This document shows positions 33,973 to 43,352 of a DNA stretch of 64,000 nt, piece by piece; positions within the stretch are counted from its first letter, which is position 1; every line of letters starts with the position of its first letter. The notes beneath the pieces are model-generated. The model was given only the letters and a program-made list of their open reading frames with translations, was not told the DNA's origin and did no database searches. The position numbers and the translations under genes are program-made. The stretch is taken from the NCBI RefSeq assembly GCF_039889165.1, contig NZ_JAYMYY010000008.1, positions 62,001-126,000 on the forward strand, read 5' to 3'. The stretch comes from Pseudocitrobacter cyperus (GTDB lineage Bacteria; Pseudomonadota; Gammaproteobacteria; Enterobacterales; Enterobacteriaceae).

Positions 33973-36396
33973 ATGTCCGGCTGGCCACGAATTTACTACA
34001 AATTACTGAATTTACCATTAAGTGTACTGGTAAAAAGCAAGTCTATTCCGGCAGAACCTGCCCAGGAATTGGGGCTCGATACGTCGCGCCCTATCATGTA
34101 CGTCCTGCCTTATAACTCAAAGGCCGACCTACTGACCTTGCGCGCCCAGTGCCTGGCGCACGATCTCCCCGACCCGCTAGAACCGCTGGAGATCGACGGC
34201 ACCCTGCTGCCCCGCTACGTGTTTATTCACGGCGGCCCGCGGGTGTTCACCTATTACACGCCGAAAGAAGAGTCTATCAAGCTGTTCCACGACTATCTCG
34301 ATCTGCATCGCAGCAATCCGAATCTGGATGTGCAGATGGTGCCGGTATCGGTGATGTTTGGTCGTCGTCCGGGGCGTGAAAAAGGCGAAGTGAATCCGCC
34401 GCTGCGCATGCTGAACGGCATTCAGAAATTCTTTGCCGTTTCCTGGCTCGGCCGCGACAGCTTCGTGCGCTTCTCGCCGTCCGTCTCGCTGCGCCGTATG
34501 GCCGATGAGCATGGCACCGATAAAATAATCGCGCAGAAACTGGCGCGCGTGGCGCGCATGCACTTTGCCCGCCAGCGCCTGGCTGCTGTAGGGCCGCGCC
34601 TGCCTGCGCGTCAGGATCTCTTTAACAAGCTACTCGCCTCCCGGGCGATTGCGAAAGCGGTTGAAGATGAAGCGCGTAGCAAAAAAATCTCCCATGAAAA
34701 AGCGCAGCAGAACGCCATTGCACTCATGGAAGAGATTGCAGCCAACTTCTCTTATGAAATGATTCGCCTGACTGACCGTATTCTGGGCTTCACCTGGAAC
34801 CGTTTGTATCAGGGGATCAACGTCAACAACGCCGAACGCGTTCGCCAACTGGCGCACGATGGTCACGAGATTGTGTATGTGCCGTGCCACCGTAGCCATA
34901 TGGACTACCTGCTGCTCTCCTATGTGCTGTATCACCAGGGCCTGGTGCCGCCGCATATTGCTGCCGGTATCAACCTGAACTTCTGGCCAGCCGGCCCGAT
35001 TTTCCGCCGCCTGGGCGCATTCTTTATTCGCCGCACCTTTAAGGGCAACAAACTCTATTCCACCGTGTTCCGTGAGTATCTCGGCGAGCTGTTCAGCCGT
35101 GGCTACTCTGTTGAATACTTTGTGGAAGGCGGGCGTTCCCGTACTGGCCGTCTGCTGGACCCGAAAACCGGCACCCTGTCGATGACCATTCAGGCAATGC
35201 TTCGCGGCGGGACTCGACCTATCACCCTGGTGCCGATTTACATCGGTTACGAGCATGTGATGGAAGTGGGCACTTACGCTAAAGAACTGCGCGGTGCGAC
35301 CAAAGAGAAAGAGAGCTTGCCGCAAATGCTGAAAGGCCTGAGCAAGCTGCGTAATCTGGGCCAGGGCTATGTGAACTTCGGCGAGCCGATTCCGCTGATG
35401 AACTACCTGAACCATCACGTACCGGAGTGGCGCGAATCTATCGACCCTATCGAAGCCATTCGTCCGGCATGGTTGACGCCGACGGTGAACGGTATCGCCG
35501 CCGAACTGATGGTGCGCATTAACAACGCAGGCGCGGCGAACGCCATGAACCTGTGCTGTACTGCGCTGCTGGCGTCTCGTCAGCGTTCTCTGACCCGCGA
35601 ACAACTGACTCAGCAACTGGATTGCTACCTGTCGCTGCTGCGTAACGCGCCGTATTCCCCGGATGCCACCACGCCGAATGCGACGGCCAGCGAGCTTATC
35701 GACCATGCATTGCAGATGAACAAGTTCGAAGTCGAGAAAGACACCATTGGCGACATCATTATTCTGCCACGCGAGCAGGCAGTACTGATGACCTACTACC
35801 GCAACAACATCGCCCATATGCTGATCATGCCGTCACTGCTGGCCACCATCATGACTCAGCATCGACATGTTTCTCGCGCGGACGTGCAGAACATGGTTGA
35901 AGTGCTCTACCCGATGCTGAAAGCGGAACTGTTCCTGCGCTGGGAGAAAGCAGAGCTGGCGTCGGTGATTGATACGCTGGTTGATGAGATGGAACGTCAG
36001 TCGTTAATTACCCGTCAGGGCGATGAGCTACATATCAACCCGTCTCACTCGCGTACTCTGCAATTGCTGGCGGCTGGCGCGCGTGAAACGCTGCAACGCT
36101 ATGCCATCACCTTCTGGCTGCTGAGCGCCAACCCATCAATGAACCGCAGTTCGCTGGAGAAAGAGAGCCGCACCGTGGCGCAACGTCTCTCCGTCCTGCA
36201 CGGTATTAACTCGCCGGAATTTTTTGATAAAGCGGTGTTCTCATCACTGGTGCTGACGCTGCGTGATGAAGGTTATATTAGCGACAGCGGCGACGCCGAG
36301 CCGGAAGAGACGATGAAGGTTTACCAGATGATGGCGAACCTGATTACGTCTGATGTCCGTTTGACGATTGAGAGTGTGACGCAGGACGAGGCGTAA
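33973..36396 (+). CDS. plsB: Glycerol-3-phosphate 1-O-acyltransferase PlsB
   Basis: An 807-residue membrane-associated acyltransferase, the same length as E. coli PlsB. The catalytic HX4D is VPCHRSHMDYLLLSYVLY near residues 302-319, with later motifs GAFFIRRTFKGNKLYSTVF, YFVEGGRSRTGRLLDPKTG and ITLVPIYIGYEHVMEVG. It makes lysophosphatidate, the first step of phospholipid synthesis. The C-terminal 100 residues are slightly diverged from E. coli but full length. Confidence 0.98.
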   Translation: MSGWPRIYYKLLNLPLSVLVKSKSIPAEPAQELGLDTSRPIMYVLPYNSKADLLTLRAQCLAHDLPDPLEPLEIDGTLLPRYVFIHGGPRVFTYYTPKEESIKLFHDYLDLHRSNPNLDVQMVPVSVMFGRRPGREKGEVNPPLRMLNGIQKFFAVSWLGRDSFVRFSPSVSLRRMADEHGTDKIIAQKLARVARMHFARQRLAAVGPRLPARQDLFNKLLASRAIAKAVEDEARSKKISHEKAQQNAIALMEEIAANFSYEMIRLTDRILGFTWNRLYQGINVNNAERVRQLAHDGHEIVYVPCHRSHMDYLLLSYVLYHQGLVPPHIAAGINLNFWPAGPIFRRLGAFFIRRTFKGNKLYSTVFREYLGELFSRGYSVEYFVEGGRSRTGRLLDPKTGTLSMTIQAMLRGGTRPITLVPIYIGYEHVMEVGTYAKELRGATKEKESLPQMLKGLSKLRNLGQGYVNFGEPIPLMNYLNHHVPEWRESIDPIEAIRPAWLTPTVNGIAAELMVRINNAGAANAMNLCCTALLASRQRSLTREQLTQQLDCYLSLLRNAPYSPDATTPNATASELIDHALQMNKFEVEKDTIGDIIILPREQAVLMTYYRNNIAHMLIMPSLLATIMTQHRHVSRADVQNMVEVLYPMLKAELFLRWEKAELASVIDTLVDEMERQSLITRQGDELHINPSHSRTLQLLAAGARETLQRYAITFWLLSANPSMNRSSLEKESRTVAQRLSVLHGINSPEFFDKAVFSSLVLTLRDEGYISDSGDAEPEETMKVYQMMANLITSDVRLTIESVTQDEA

Positions 36397-36413
36397 TTAG
36401 CACCGTTTGTTCC

Positions 36414-36500
36414 CCCTCACCCTAACCCTCTCCCACAGGGAGAGGGAACCGATTGTGCCGTGTTCTCCCTCTCCCTGTGGGAGAGGGCCGGGGTGGGGGC
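36414..36500. repeat. GC-rich interspersed inverted-repeat element, copy B
   Basis: CCCTCTCCCACAGGGAGAGGG-type module, a 22-bp spacer, then CCCTCTCCCTGTGGGAGAGG and GCCGGGGTGGGGGCATCA. Same orientation and build as copy A. It lies between convergent plsB and ubiA. Confidence 0.82.
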
Positions 36501-36520
36501 ATCAGCCCGCACAGTGCGTT

Positions 36521-37393
36521 TTAAAGGTGCCAGTAACTCATCGCCAGACCGATAAACAACACCAGCCCAACGTAGTTATTATTCATAAACGCCTGGAAAC
36601 AGGCCGCACGTTCACGATGGCGGATCAGCTTTTGCTGATACACAAACAGTGTGCCCGCAATAAAGATTGACCAGTAGAATACCCAGTTAAGCCCGTTCAG
36701 GTAGCCAATTGCTGCCATCAGCACCAGCACGCCAGCCTGTAAGATACCGATAATTAAGCGGTCATACTGGCCAAACAGGATAGCCGTCGACTTCACGCCG
36801 ATTTTAACGTCGTCATCGCGATCAACCATCGCATACTGCGTATCGTAAGCCACCGCCCACAGGATATTCGCCAGCAGCATCAGCCAGCAGCTTAGCGGCA
36901 GCGATTCGCTGACGGCGGCAAACGCCATAGGAATTGACCAGCCGAAAGCCGCGCCCAGCACCACCTGCGGCAGATGGGTGTAGCGCTTCATAAACGGGTA
37001 GACCCACGCCAGCGCCAACCCGGCAACGGAAAGCAGAATGGTCATGGTGTTGAGCGTCAGCACCAGCAGGAACGACAGCAGCACCAGCACAGCAAACAGC
37101 GTTCGCGCTTCTTTCTCCGTCACCGCGCCACTCGGCAACGGGCGATTGGCAGTGCGCTTTACGTGGCCGTCAAATTTACGGTCGGCGTAGTCATTCACCA
37201 CGCAGCCGGCTGCGCGCATCAGCCAGACACCTGCGACAAATACCGCCAGGATCCACAGCGGCGGAACGCCCGGCGCGGCAACCCATAGCGCCCACAGTGT
37301 CGGCCACAGCAGCAACAAGGCGCCAATCGGCTTGTCAGTACGCATCAGACGATGAAACGCCAGCAGCTTATTCTGCGTCAGGCTCCTCTCCAT
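36521..37393 (-). CDS. ubiA: 4-hydroxybenzoate octaprenyltransferase UbiA
   Basis: A 290-residue inner-membrane prenyltransferase with about eight membrane segments. The two Asp-rich motifs are NDYADRKFDGHVKRT (NDxxD, near residue 67) and YDTQYAMVDRDDDVKIG (near 190); both bind magnesium and the prenyl diphosphate. It attaches octaprenyl to 4-hydroxybenzoate in ubiquinone synthesis. Downstream of ubiC with a 12-bp gap, so co-transcribed. Confidence 0.97.
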   Translation of the reverse strand: MERSLTQNKLLAFHRLMRTDKPIGALLLLWPTLWALWVAAPGVPPLWILAVFVAGVWLMRAAGCVVNDYADRKFDGHVKRTANRPLPSGAVTEKEARTLFAVLVLLSFLLVLTLNTMTILLSVAGLALAWVYPFMKRYTHLPQVVLGAAFGWSIPMAFAAVSESLPLSCWLMLLANILWAVAYDTQYAMVDRDDDVKIGVKSTAILFGQYDRLIIGILQAGVLVLMAAIGYLNGLNWVFYWSIFIAGTLFVYQQKLIRHRERAACFQAFMNNNYVGLVLFIGLAMSYWHL

Positions 37394-37405
37394 TTTTTCT
37401 TCCTC

Positions 37406-37900
37406 TTAGTACAACGGCGATGCCGGCAGAAACAGCTCGGTCAGGAGCAACGGTTTCCCGCTTAGCCGGAGGCGGGAACGGCGCCCCCAAAGGCTGGCAT
37501 CACAACCTATCTCAATAAAATCACGCGTTAACATGGAAGACGTAAACAGGTAACGACCCAGCGGCGTCTTCCCAAGCTGTTGCAGCGCCAGTTCCGGCCC
37601 GCTCAGTGTCGACTCCGGCACCACGGTGCGCCCGGCAAGCCAGGGGGTGCCATCCACACACAGTAATATTTCACGTAACCAGTAACGTTGTTCATCCGGC
37701 AACAGCGGTAACTCTTGTGCTATAGCATCGCGGCTGACAAACCCTTCGTCAATCAATGTGACGCTCACCACACCATATTGTTCGAAACGTTTGGTCATGG
37801 AGTCTTCCAGCAACAGCCAGTCGAGCTTCTCCGCGTCGAGTGAAGGGATGGTGTCAAAGTAGTTCAGCGCACGCAGTTGCGTCAGTGCGGGGTGCGACAT
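37406..37900 (-). CDS. ubiC: Chorismate pyruvate-lyase UbiC
   Basis: A 164-residue enzyme that splits chorismate into 4-hydroxybenzoate and pyruvate, the first step of ubiquinone synthesis. Recognised from MSHPALTQLRALNYFDTIPS, the active-site Arg region RYWLREILLCVDGTPWLAGR and the C-terminal ELFLPASPLY. ATG 37900 follows GGAGAGACAGTC; the open frame to 37984 lacks family sequence. It forms an operon with ubiA. Confidence 0.96.
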   Translation of the reverse strand: MSHPALTQLRALNYFDTIPSLDAEKLDWLLLEDSMTKRFEQYGVVSVTLIDEGFVSRDAIAQELPLLPDEQRYWLREILLCVDGTPWLAGRTVVPESTLSGPELALQQLGKTPLGRYLFTSSMLTRDFIEIGCDASLWGRRSRLRLSGKPLLLTELFLPASPLY

Positions 37901-38020
37901 GACTGTCTCTCCAGTACATAAAGTGGGGCTATTGTATCGCAGAAAATCATTGTCGGGAGTGCAGTAATGGCTAAATACGATCATTAACGCAACAGTTATG
38001 CAACAGTATGAATCGCATCC

Positions 38021-38048
38021 AAAAAAAAGTGCGCCCCAAGGGGCGCAC
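38021..38048 (-). terminator. malM operon terminator
   Basis: On the minus strand the 9-bp stem GTGCGCCCC/GGGGCGCAC is followed by eight T residues, 40 bp after the malM stop. Confidence 0.92.
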
Positions 38049-38088
38049 CGAAAGGCATAGCCTAAACATCAGCGCTGTGGGGATATCA

Positions 38089-39030
38089 TTACCCCTTGCC
38101 TTTTACAGAGCTGATAAAGGTGGATCTCGCAGAGGTGGAACCCAGGCGTTCAGCTTCATCCAGCAGTTTCAATGCTTTATCGACATCCCCTTTCGCAACA
38201 GCCTCTTTGATGGCCTTGTTGAAGTAGGATTCCGTATCATTCAGCATCGGCTCACTTTTCTTCGCTGTAGTTGGCGCAGGTGCGGCGGCTACAGCGGCAG
38301 GTGCAGCGTAAGTCGGTGCAGCGGTGTTACCGACGGTAACCGGTGCCGGGCCGGAAGAGCCAAACAGCGGGCCAACCAGTACGCTGGAGGTGCTATTGGT
38401 TTTCACTTTCAGCTTCAGCGTGCCATCGGTGATATGACGGGCAATCGGATCCGGGATATCCGGAATCGCGTTACCTACGCCTTTAGCGTAGGACTTAGCC
38501 GGGTCAAGTAATTGGGTAGTTTTCTGCAGATCCTGTTCGGTGGTAAACACCAGCACATACAGTTTCTGCTGACCCAGCGCAGGCGTCAGACGCATTTCGC
38601 CTTCAAGACGGTCAGCGCTCATGACCCCCGGTTCCTGATAGGTGAAGTAGCTTGACGGGAAGTACGCCGATGGCGTCATGTTCTGGTCAAGAATCAGGAC
38701 GTTCGGGGCAAATACGCTGGTTTGTTTATTCACTTCGCTGGTCAGTGTTAACGTCAACTCACCAATATTAGCCGGGACACTATAAGCGGCAACCGGGCCA
38801 GTGATGCCAGGCACATTCAGGCTCTGGCCAGCCGTGGAGAGCGTTGTGGTCTGGACTTTAGATTGATCCACCGGCGTCCAGGTCAGTTGCTGTAACGCGG
38901 CAGTCGGAATGGTTGGCGCAGCAGAGGTGTTCTGCGGCACATAGTTAACATCAGCAAAGCTGACTGCCGGTACGCTTGCCAGCAGGCCAGCGGAGAGGCA
39001 GAGGGCGACGAGACTTTTCTTCATTTTCAT
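38089..39030 (-). CDS. malM: Maltose operon periplasmic protein MalM
   Basis: A 313-residue periplasmic protein with signal MKMKKSLVALCLSAGLLASV ending near SFADVNYVP. The conserved body (ADRLEGEMRLTPALGQQKLY, PIARHITDGTLKLKVKTNST) and C-terminus STSARSTFISSVKGKG match E. coli MalM. An Ala/Pro-rich linker at about residues 235-258 is longer than in E. coli. Function is not settled; it is the last gene of malK-lamB-malM. ATG 39030 has GAGGTGATA upstream. Confidence 0.95.
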   Translation of the reverse strand: MKMKKSLVALCLSAGLLASVPAVSFADVNYVPQNTSAAPTIPTAALQQLTWTPVDQSKVQTTTLSTAGQSLNVPGITGPVAAYSVPANIGELTLTLTSEVNKQTSVFAPNVLILDQNMTPSAYFPSSYFTYQEPGVMSADRLEGEMRLTPALGQQKLYVLVFTTEQDLQKTTQLLDPAKSYAKGVGNAIPDIPDPIARHITDGTLKLKVKTNSTSSVLVGPLFGSSGPAPVTVGNTAAPTYAAPAAVAAAPAPTTAKKSEPMLNDTESYFNKAIKEAVAKGDVDKALKLLDEAERLGSTSARSTFISSVKGKG

Positions 39031-39092
39031 TGTTATCACCTCAGATACAGAGCTCAGCGTTGGCCAGGCAATAGCGCGCTGCGCGTAAAGAG

Positions 39093-39112
39093 AGAGGGGC
39101 TTACGCCCCTCT
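39093..39112 (-). terminator. Hairpin between lamB and malM
   Basis: AGAGGGGC/GCCCCTCT stem with a 4-base loop, 31 bp after lamB on the minus strand. Downstream TCTCTTTACG is a weak T-run, so partial termination or mRNA protection that lowers malM relative to lamB is likely. Confidence 0.65.
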
Positions 39113-39142
39113 TTTCAGGCATTACATCGGGTTAAACGACGA

Positions 39143-40480
39143 TTACCACCAGATTTCCATCTGTGCGCCGAAGGTGATTTCATCATCATCGCCGCGGCTG
39201 AAGGTACGTGCAGACGTGTCATTGTAAGCAACGCCAGGGGTATAGCCTGCAATTGAGCTTTTACCTGCTGGTGCATAACCCCATTTTTCATCCCACTTGG
39301 CATAAGTTGCGAATACGCGGATTGCTGGACGAGACCAGATGCTGTCACCTGCCTGCCACTGTTGCGCAAGGGTGATTTTGTATTGGTTGTTACGATCGCC
39401 CGTCTGTTGAGATTTCACGTTGTCGTAACCTACTTCCAGTAAGGTGCTCATGATTGGCGTCCATTTGAACATTGGACGAACACCAACAGTCCACCATTTA
39501 GTACCGTTATTGTTGTCCCAGTCGATATCCTGATACATACCGACATACATGAGATCCCAACGCTCGCCCAAAGAAATAGCACCATGGTCAAGCACACGCC
39601 ACATCGTACCGTTATTATTCACTTCATAAGGAATATCATCAGCGACATTTACTCCAGCCCCCTGAGACAGACCTTTCCCATGAGAAGTCATTGAGTCTGT
39701 TGCATATTGCAGTACAAATTTGTTGTAGCCTTTCAGCATGCTCTGAGTATGTTCTGCCGTGAACATCCAGCCATCTTTAGACGCGCCATCAACCAGTCGA
39801 TAATCATCGCGAGGGTTGGCACGACCGTAATCCATACCTAATTCAAGCGTGCCGCCTGGGTTAATTTCCATACCAGCTAAGCGTAAATCAAAAACGTCAT
39901 TGGCCGTTTTCGTGTAATAGTCACGAATATCGTTGCTGGAGAAGTTGGAAGAACCGCCTGCTTCAGAAGAACGGGTCGCTGCCAGAGACAGTTTACCGAA
40001 GCCCAGGTCGATATTTTCGATACCTGCACCAGGGCCAGAAATATCCCAGTAGTAGAAGTCGATCATGTGTACGTCATGACGCTGATAGAAGCGCTTACCG
40101 GCCCAGATGGTGGAACCTGGCAGCCATTCAATCAGGTTTTTACCCTGCACGTTGGCTTCACGGAACGCCGGGTCAGTACCTTCCCAGTCATTCTGCTGTG
40201 CAACGGAATACGCCACGTTGGTATCAAAGTAGAAACTCTTATCACCTTCTTTCCAGACTTCCTGGCCCAGCTTCAGTTCCGCATAGGTTTCACATTCGTT
40301 ACCAAGACGGTACTTACTTTGTGCACCCGTTGCCTGGAAACACTGTTGTTCACCGCCGCTGCCAGTCCAGCCGATACCGGAACGAGCATAGCCGTGGAAA
40401 TCAACTGCCAGCGCCTGAGCAGACATAACGCCTGCCGCGACGGCAACTGCCAGTGGAAGTTTGCGCAGAGTAATCATCAT
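39143..40480 (-). CDS. lamB: Maltoporin LamB
   Basis: A 445-residue outer-membrane trimeric porin for maltodextrins and the phage lambda receptor. Signal peptide MMITLRKLPLAVAVAAGVMS then AQALA; mature start VDFHGYARSGIGWTGSGGEQ. Greasy-slide aromatics and the C-terminal FGAQMEIWW are kept. Surface loops differ from E. coli, for example VNVADDIPYEVNNNGTMWRV and AGKSSIAGYTPGVAYNDTSA, as is usual for phage-selected loops. ATG 40480 follows AGGAGATAGA. Confidence 0.97.
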   Translation of the reverse strand: MMITLRKLPLAVAVAAGVMSAQALAVDFHGYARSGIGWTGSGGEQQCFQATGAQSKYRLGNECETYAELKLGQEVWKEGDKSFYFDTNVAYSVAQQNDWEGTDPAFREANVQGKNLIEWLPGSTIWAGKRFYQRHDVHMIDFYYWDISGPGAGIENIDLGFGKLSLAATRSSEAGGSSNFSSNDIRDYYTKTANDVFDLRLAGMEINPGGTLELGMDYGRANPRDDYRLVDGASKDGWMFTAEHTQSMLKGYNKFVLQYATDSMTSHGKGLSQGAGVNVADDIPYEVNNNGTMWRVLDHGAISLGERWDLMYVGMYQDIDWDNNNGTKWWTVGVRPMFKWTPIMSTLLEVGYDNVKSQQTGDRNNQYKITLAQQWQAGDSIWSRPAIRVFATYAKWDEKWGYAPAGKSSIAGYTPGVAYNDTSARTFSRGDDDEITFGAQMEIWW

Positions 40481-40555
40481 TCTATCTCCTGAGATCATTG
40501 CTTTTCTTTGAAACACGAACCCTTGTAACCGGGTTTTGTGCCTTTGTTATGGGAA

Positions 40556-41665
40556 TCAAACGCCGGGCTCTTTGTGCAACCGACGACATGCAGTGCCATC
40601 TTCACGGAACAGATGGCAGCGCTCTGGTGGCAAGCCAATAGCGAATGTGGCTCCCTCTTCTACTAACACCACATCATTCTGGCGATAGACCAGGTTCTGA
40701 TGGATGGCGGGGATCTGGATATGAATTTGCGTTTCGTGACCAAGCTGTTCCACAACGTGGACTTCACCTTCCAGGGTGACATCAGCGATGTCGCTGGGCA
40801 GCAGATGTTCAGGGCGGATACCAAGCGACATATTGGCGCCGACCTGCACGTTGTTACTTTCGACGGGCAGCCAGACCTGCTGGCGGTTTGGCAGCTCAAC
40901 CTGCACTTGGTCGATGGCCGTTGCCGTCACTTTTACCGGCAGGAAGTTCATCTTCGGCGAGCCGATAAAGCCCGCGACGAAACGGTCGGCCGGGTAGTGA
41001 TAGAGTTCAAGCGGTTTACCGACCTGCGCCACGCGGCCAGCGTCGAGCACCACGATTTTGTCGGCCAGCGTCATCGCTTCGACCTGATCGTGGGTGACGT
41101 AAATCATCGTGCGACCCAGACGTTTGTGCAGACGGGAAATTTCGATACGCATCTGTACGCGAAGCGCGGCGTCCAGGTTGGAAAGGGGTTCATCAAGCAG
41201 GAACACATTCGGTTCAGCGACCAATGTGCGGCCAATCGCCACGCGCTGACGCTGACCACCGGAAAGCGCTTTTGGTTTACGCTCTAACAGATGCGCCAGT
41301 TGCAGAACTTCAGCCACCTGATTAACGCGCTGGTTGATGACATCTTTCTTTGCACCCGCCAGCTTCAGACCGAAGGACATATTCTCGGCAACGGAGAGAT
41401 GCGGATACAACGCGTAAGACTGGAACACCATCCCCACACCGCGTTCAGCAGGCGGGATTTCGTTCATCCGGGTTTCCCCGATATAAAGGTCGCCGCTGGT
41501 AATCGTCTCAAGACCGGCAATCATACGCAGCAGCGTGGATTTACCGCAGCCCGACGGCCCAACAAACACCACGAACTCCCCTTCCTGGATATCCAGGTTG
41601 ATATCTTTCGATACCACCACGTTACCCCAGGCTTTCGTTACATTTCGTAGTTGTACGTTTGCCAT
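40556..41665 (-). CDS. malK: Maltose ABC transporter ATPase MalK
   Basis: A 369-residue ATPase. Walker A GPSGCGKSTLLRMIAGLE (residues 36-53), signature LSGGQRQRVAIGRTL, Walker B NVFLLDEPLSNLDAALR, and a C-terminal regulatory OB domain that binds MalT and EIIA-Glc. It powers maltose uptake with MalFG and MalE. First gene of malK-lamB-malM, divergent from malEFG. Confidence 0.98.
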   Translation of the reverse strand: MANVQLRNVTKAWGNVVVSKDINLDIQEGEFVVFVGPSGCGKSTLLRMIAGLETITSGDLYIGETRMNEIPPAERGVGMVFQSYALYPHLSVAENMSFGLKLAGAKKDVINQRVNQVAEVLQLAHLLERKPKALSGGQRQRVAIGRTLVAEPNVFLLDEPLSNLDAALRVQMRIEISRLHKRLGRTMIYVTHDQVEAMTLADKIVVLDAGRVAQVGKPLELYHYPADRFVAGFIGSPKMNFLPVKVTATAIDQVQVELPNRQQVWLPVESNNVQVGANMSLGIRPEHLLPSDIADVTLEGEVHVVEQLGHETQIHIQIPAIHQNLVYRQNDVVLVEEGATFAIGLPPERCHLFREDGTACRRLHKEPGV

Positions 41666-42037
41666 CGCCTTCTCCCTTGTTACAACCCGTCACTAACAGA
41701 AACATTCAAGATGGATTGAACTATGGGGTATCCATTGTTGTCGCGAATCCTCCACCCCCCTTGTTTTTTATGGGGGAGGAGGCGGGAGGATGAGAAAATG
41801 TCTTCTGCCACCGTCAGTTAGCGGCTGGGGTAAAAATCGTGACGCGCCTTGCAAAAACGGGGCATTTTTTATGTGCGCCAGGACTCATAACTTTAATTTA
41901 TGTAACAGAGATCACACAAACACCCCCCAGGGCGTAGAGGAAGGGAGGATGGAAAGAGGTTGCTAAAAAAGGAGACTCATCAACGTAAAAACCACCTCTG
42001 TGTATCCACGAGTACATCACCAAAAAGGACGGGATAT
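41666..42037. promoter_or_regulatory. malK/malE divergent regulatory region (MalT and CRP sites)
   Basis: This 372-bp interval has no gene. MalT-box-like GGAGGA/GGATGA motifs are at 41772-41782, 41784-41794 (GGGAGGATGAG), 41943-41952 (GGGAGGATGG) and, reversed, at 41746-41756. A CRP-like TGTAACAGAGATCACA is at 41902-41917. This is the E. coli type of layout, in which MalT bound to ATP and maltotriose and CRP activate both promoters. Confidence 0.8.
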
Positions 42038-43228
42038 ATGAAAATTAAAACTGGCGCTCGCATCCTCGCGCTGTCTGCTCTGACCACGATGATGTTTTCC
42101 GCCTCAGCCCTCGCGAAAATCGAAGAAGGAAAACTGGTTATCTGGATCAACGGCGATAAAGGCTATAACGGCCTCGCCGAGGTAGGTAAGAAATTCGAGA
42201 AAGACACCGGCATTAAAGTCACCATTGAACACCCGGACAAGCTGGAAGAGAAATTCCCGCAGGTTGCGGCAACCGGCGACGGCCCGGACATCATCTTCTG
42301 GGCGCATGACCGTTTCGGCGGCTACGCGCAGTCTGGCCTGCTGACTGAAATCAGCCCGGACAAAGCCTTCCAGGACAAACTCTATCCGTTTACCTGGGAC
42401 GCCGTTCGCTATAACGGCAAACTGATCGCTTACCCAATTGCGGTTGAAGCCCTCTCCCTGATTTACAACAAAGACCTCGTTCCTAACCCGCCGAAAACCT
42501 GGGAAGAAATTCCTGCGCTGGATAAAGAGCTGAAGGCGAAAGGTAAGAGCGCGCTGATGTTCAACCTGCAAGAACCGTACTTCACCTGGCCGCTGATTGC
42601 TGCGGACGGCGGTTATGCGTTCAAGTTTGAAAACGGCAAATATGACGTGAAAGACGTGGGCGTGGACAGCGCTGGCGCCAAAGCGGGTCTGACCTTCCTG
42701 GTTGACCTGATTAAAAACAAACACATGAACGCGGATACCGATTACTCCATCGCTGAAGCGGCCTTTAACAAAGGCGATACGGCGATGACCATCAACGGCC
42801 CGTGGGCATGGTCTAACATCGATAAGAGCAAGGTGAACTACGGCGTAACGCTGCTGCCAACTTTCAAAGGCAAGCCGTCTAAACCGTTCGTCGGTGTGCT
42901 GAGCGCCGGTATCAACGCCGCCAGCCCGAACAAAGAACTGGCGAAAGAGTTCCTCGAAAACTACCTGCTGACCGATCAGGGTCTGGAAGAAGTGAACAAG
43001 GACAAACCGCTGGGTGCCGTTGCGCTGAAATCTTACCAGGATCAACTGGCGAAAGATCCGCGTATCGCGGCCACCATGGATAACGCCCAGAAAGGCGAAA
43101 TCATGCCGAACATCCCGCAGATGTCCGCCTTCTGGTATGCCGTTCGTACTGCCGTGATCAACGCAGCAAGCGGTCGTCAGACTGTTGATGCAGCACTGAA
43201 AGACGCACAGGGCCGTATCACCAAGTAA
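42038..43228 (+). CDS. malE: Maltose/maltodextrin-binding protein MalE
   Basis: A 396-residue periplasmic binding protein, the E. coli length. Signal MKIKTGARILALSALTTMMF then SASALA, mature start KIEEGKLVIWINGDKGYNGL. Sugar-contact residues are in WAHDRFGGYAQSGLL and EPYFTWPLIAADGGYAF. It delivers maltose to MalFGK2. ATG 42038 follows AAAGGACGGGATAT; the frame from 41960 is upstream leader. Confidence 0.98.
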   Translation: MKIKTGARILALSALTTMMFSASALAKIEEGKLVIWINGDKGYNGLAEVGKKFEKDTGIKVTIEHPDKLEEKFPQVAATGDGPDIIFWAHDRFGGYAQSGLLTEISPDKAFQDKLYPFTWDAVRYNGKLIAYPIAVEALSLIYNKDLVPNPPKTWEEIPALDKELKAKGKSALMFNLQEPYFTWPLIAADGGYAFKFENGKYDVKDVGVDSAGAKAGLTFLVDLIKNKHMNADTDYSIAEAAFNKGDTAMTINGPWAWSNIDKSKVNYGVTLLPTFKGKPSKPFVGVLSAGINAASPNKELAKEFLENYLLTDQGLEEVNKDKPLGAVALKSYQDQLAKDPRIAATMDNAQKGEIMPNIPQMSAFWYAVRTAVINAASGRQTVDAALKDAQGRITK

Positions 43229-43234
43229 TGCTTT

Positions 43235-43322
43235 TATCCCCTCTCCCTCAGGGAGAGGGTTAGGATGAGGGTTGTGTTAAAAGTTCGCCCTCACCCCGGC
43301 CCTCTCCCCCAGGAGAGGGAGA
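43235..43322. repeat. GC-rich interspersed inverted-repeat element, copy C (inverted), in malE-malF gap
   Basis: CCCTCTCCCTCAGGGAGAGG module, then GCCCTCACCCCGGCCCTCTC and CCCCAGGAGAGGGAG. Reverse-complementing it gives the order of copies A and B. It fills the malE-malF gap, where E. coli has REP sequences that keep malE mRNA far more abundant than malFG mRNA. Confidence 0.85.
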
Positions 43323-43352
43323 AAAGATCAATCGCTGTAGAGGAAGATCCCC

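Noticed and set aside
34630..35817. 395-codon minus-strand open frame inside plsB
   Set aside because: It is the antisense shadow of a highly conserved gene in GC-rich codons; Gln/His-rich composition and no family.
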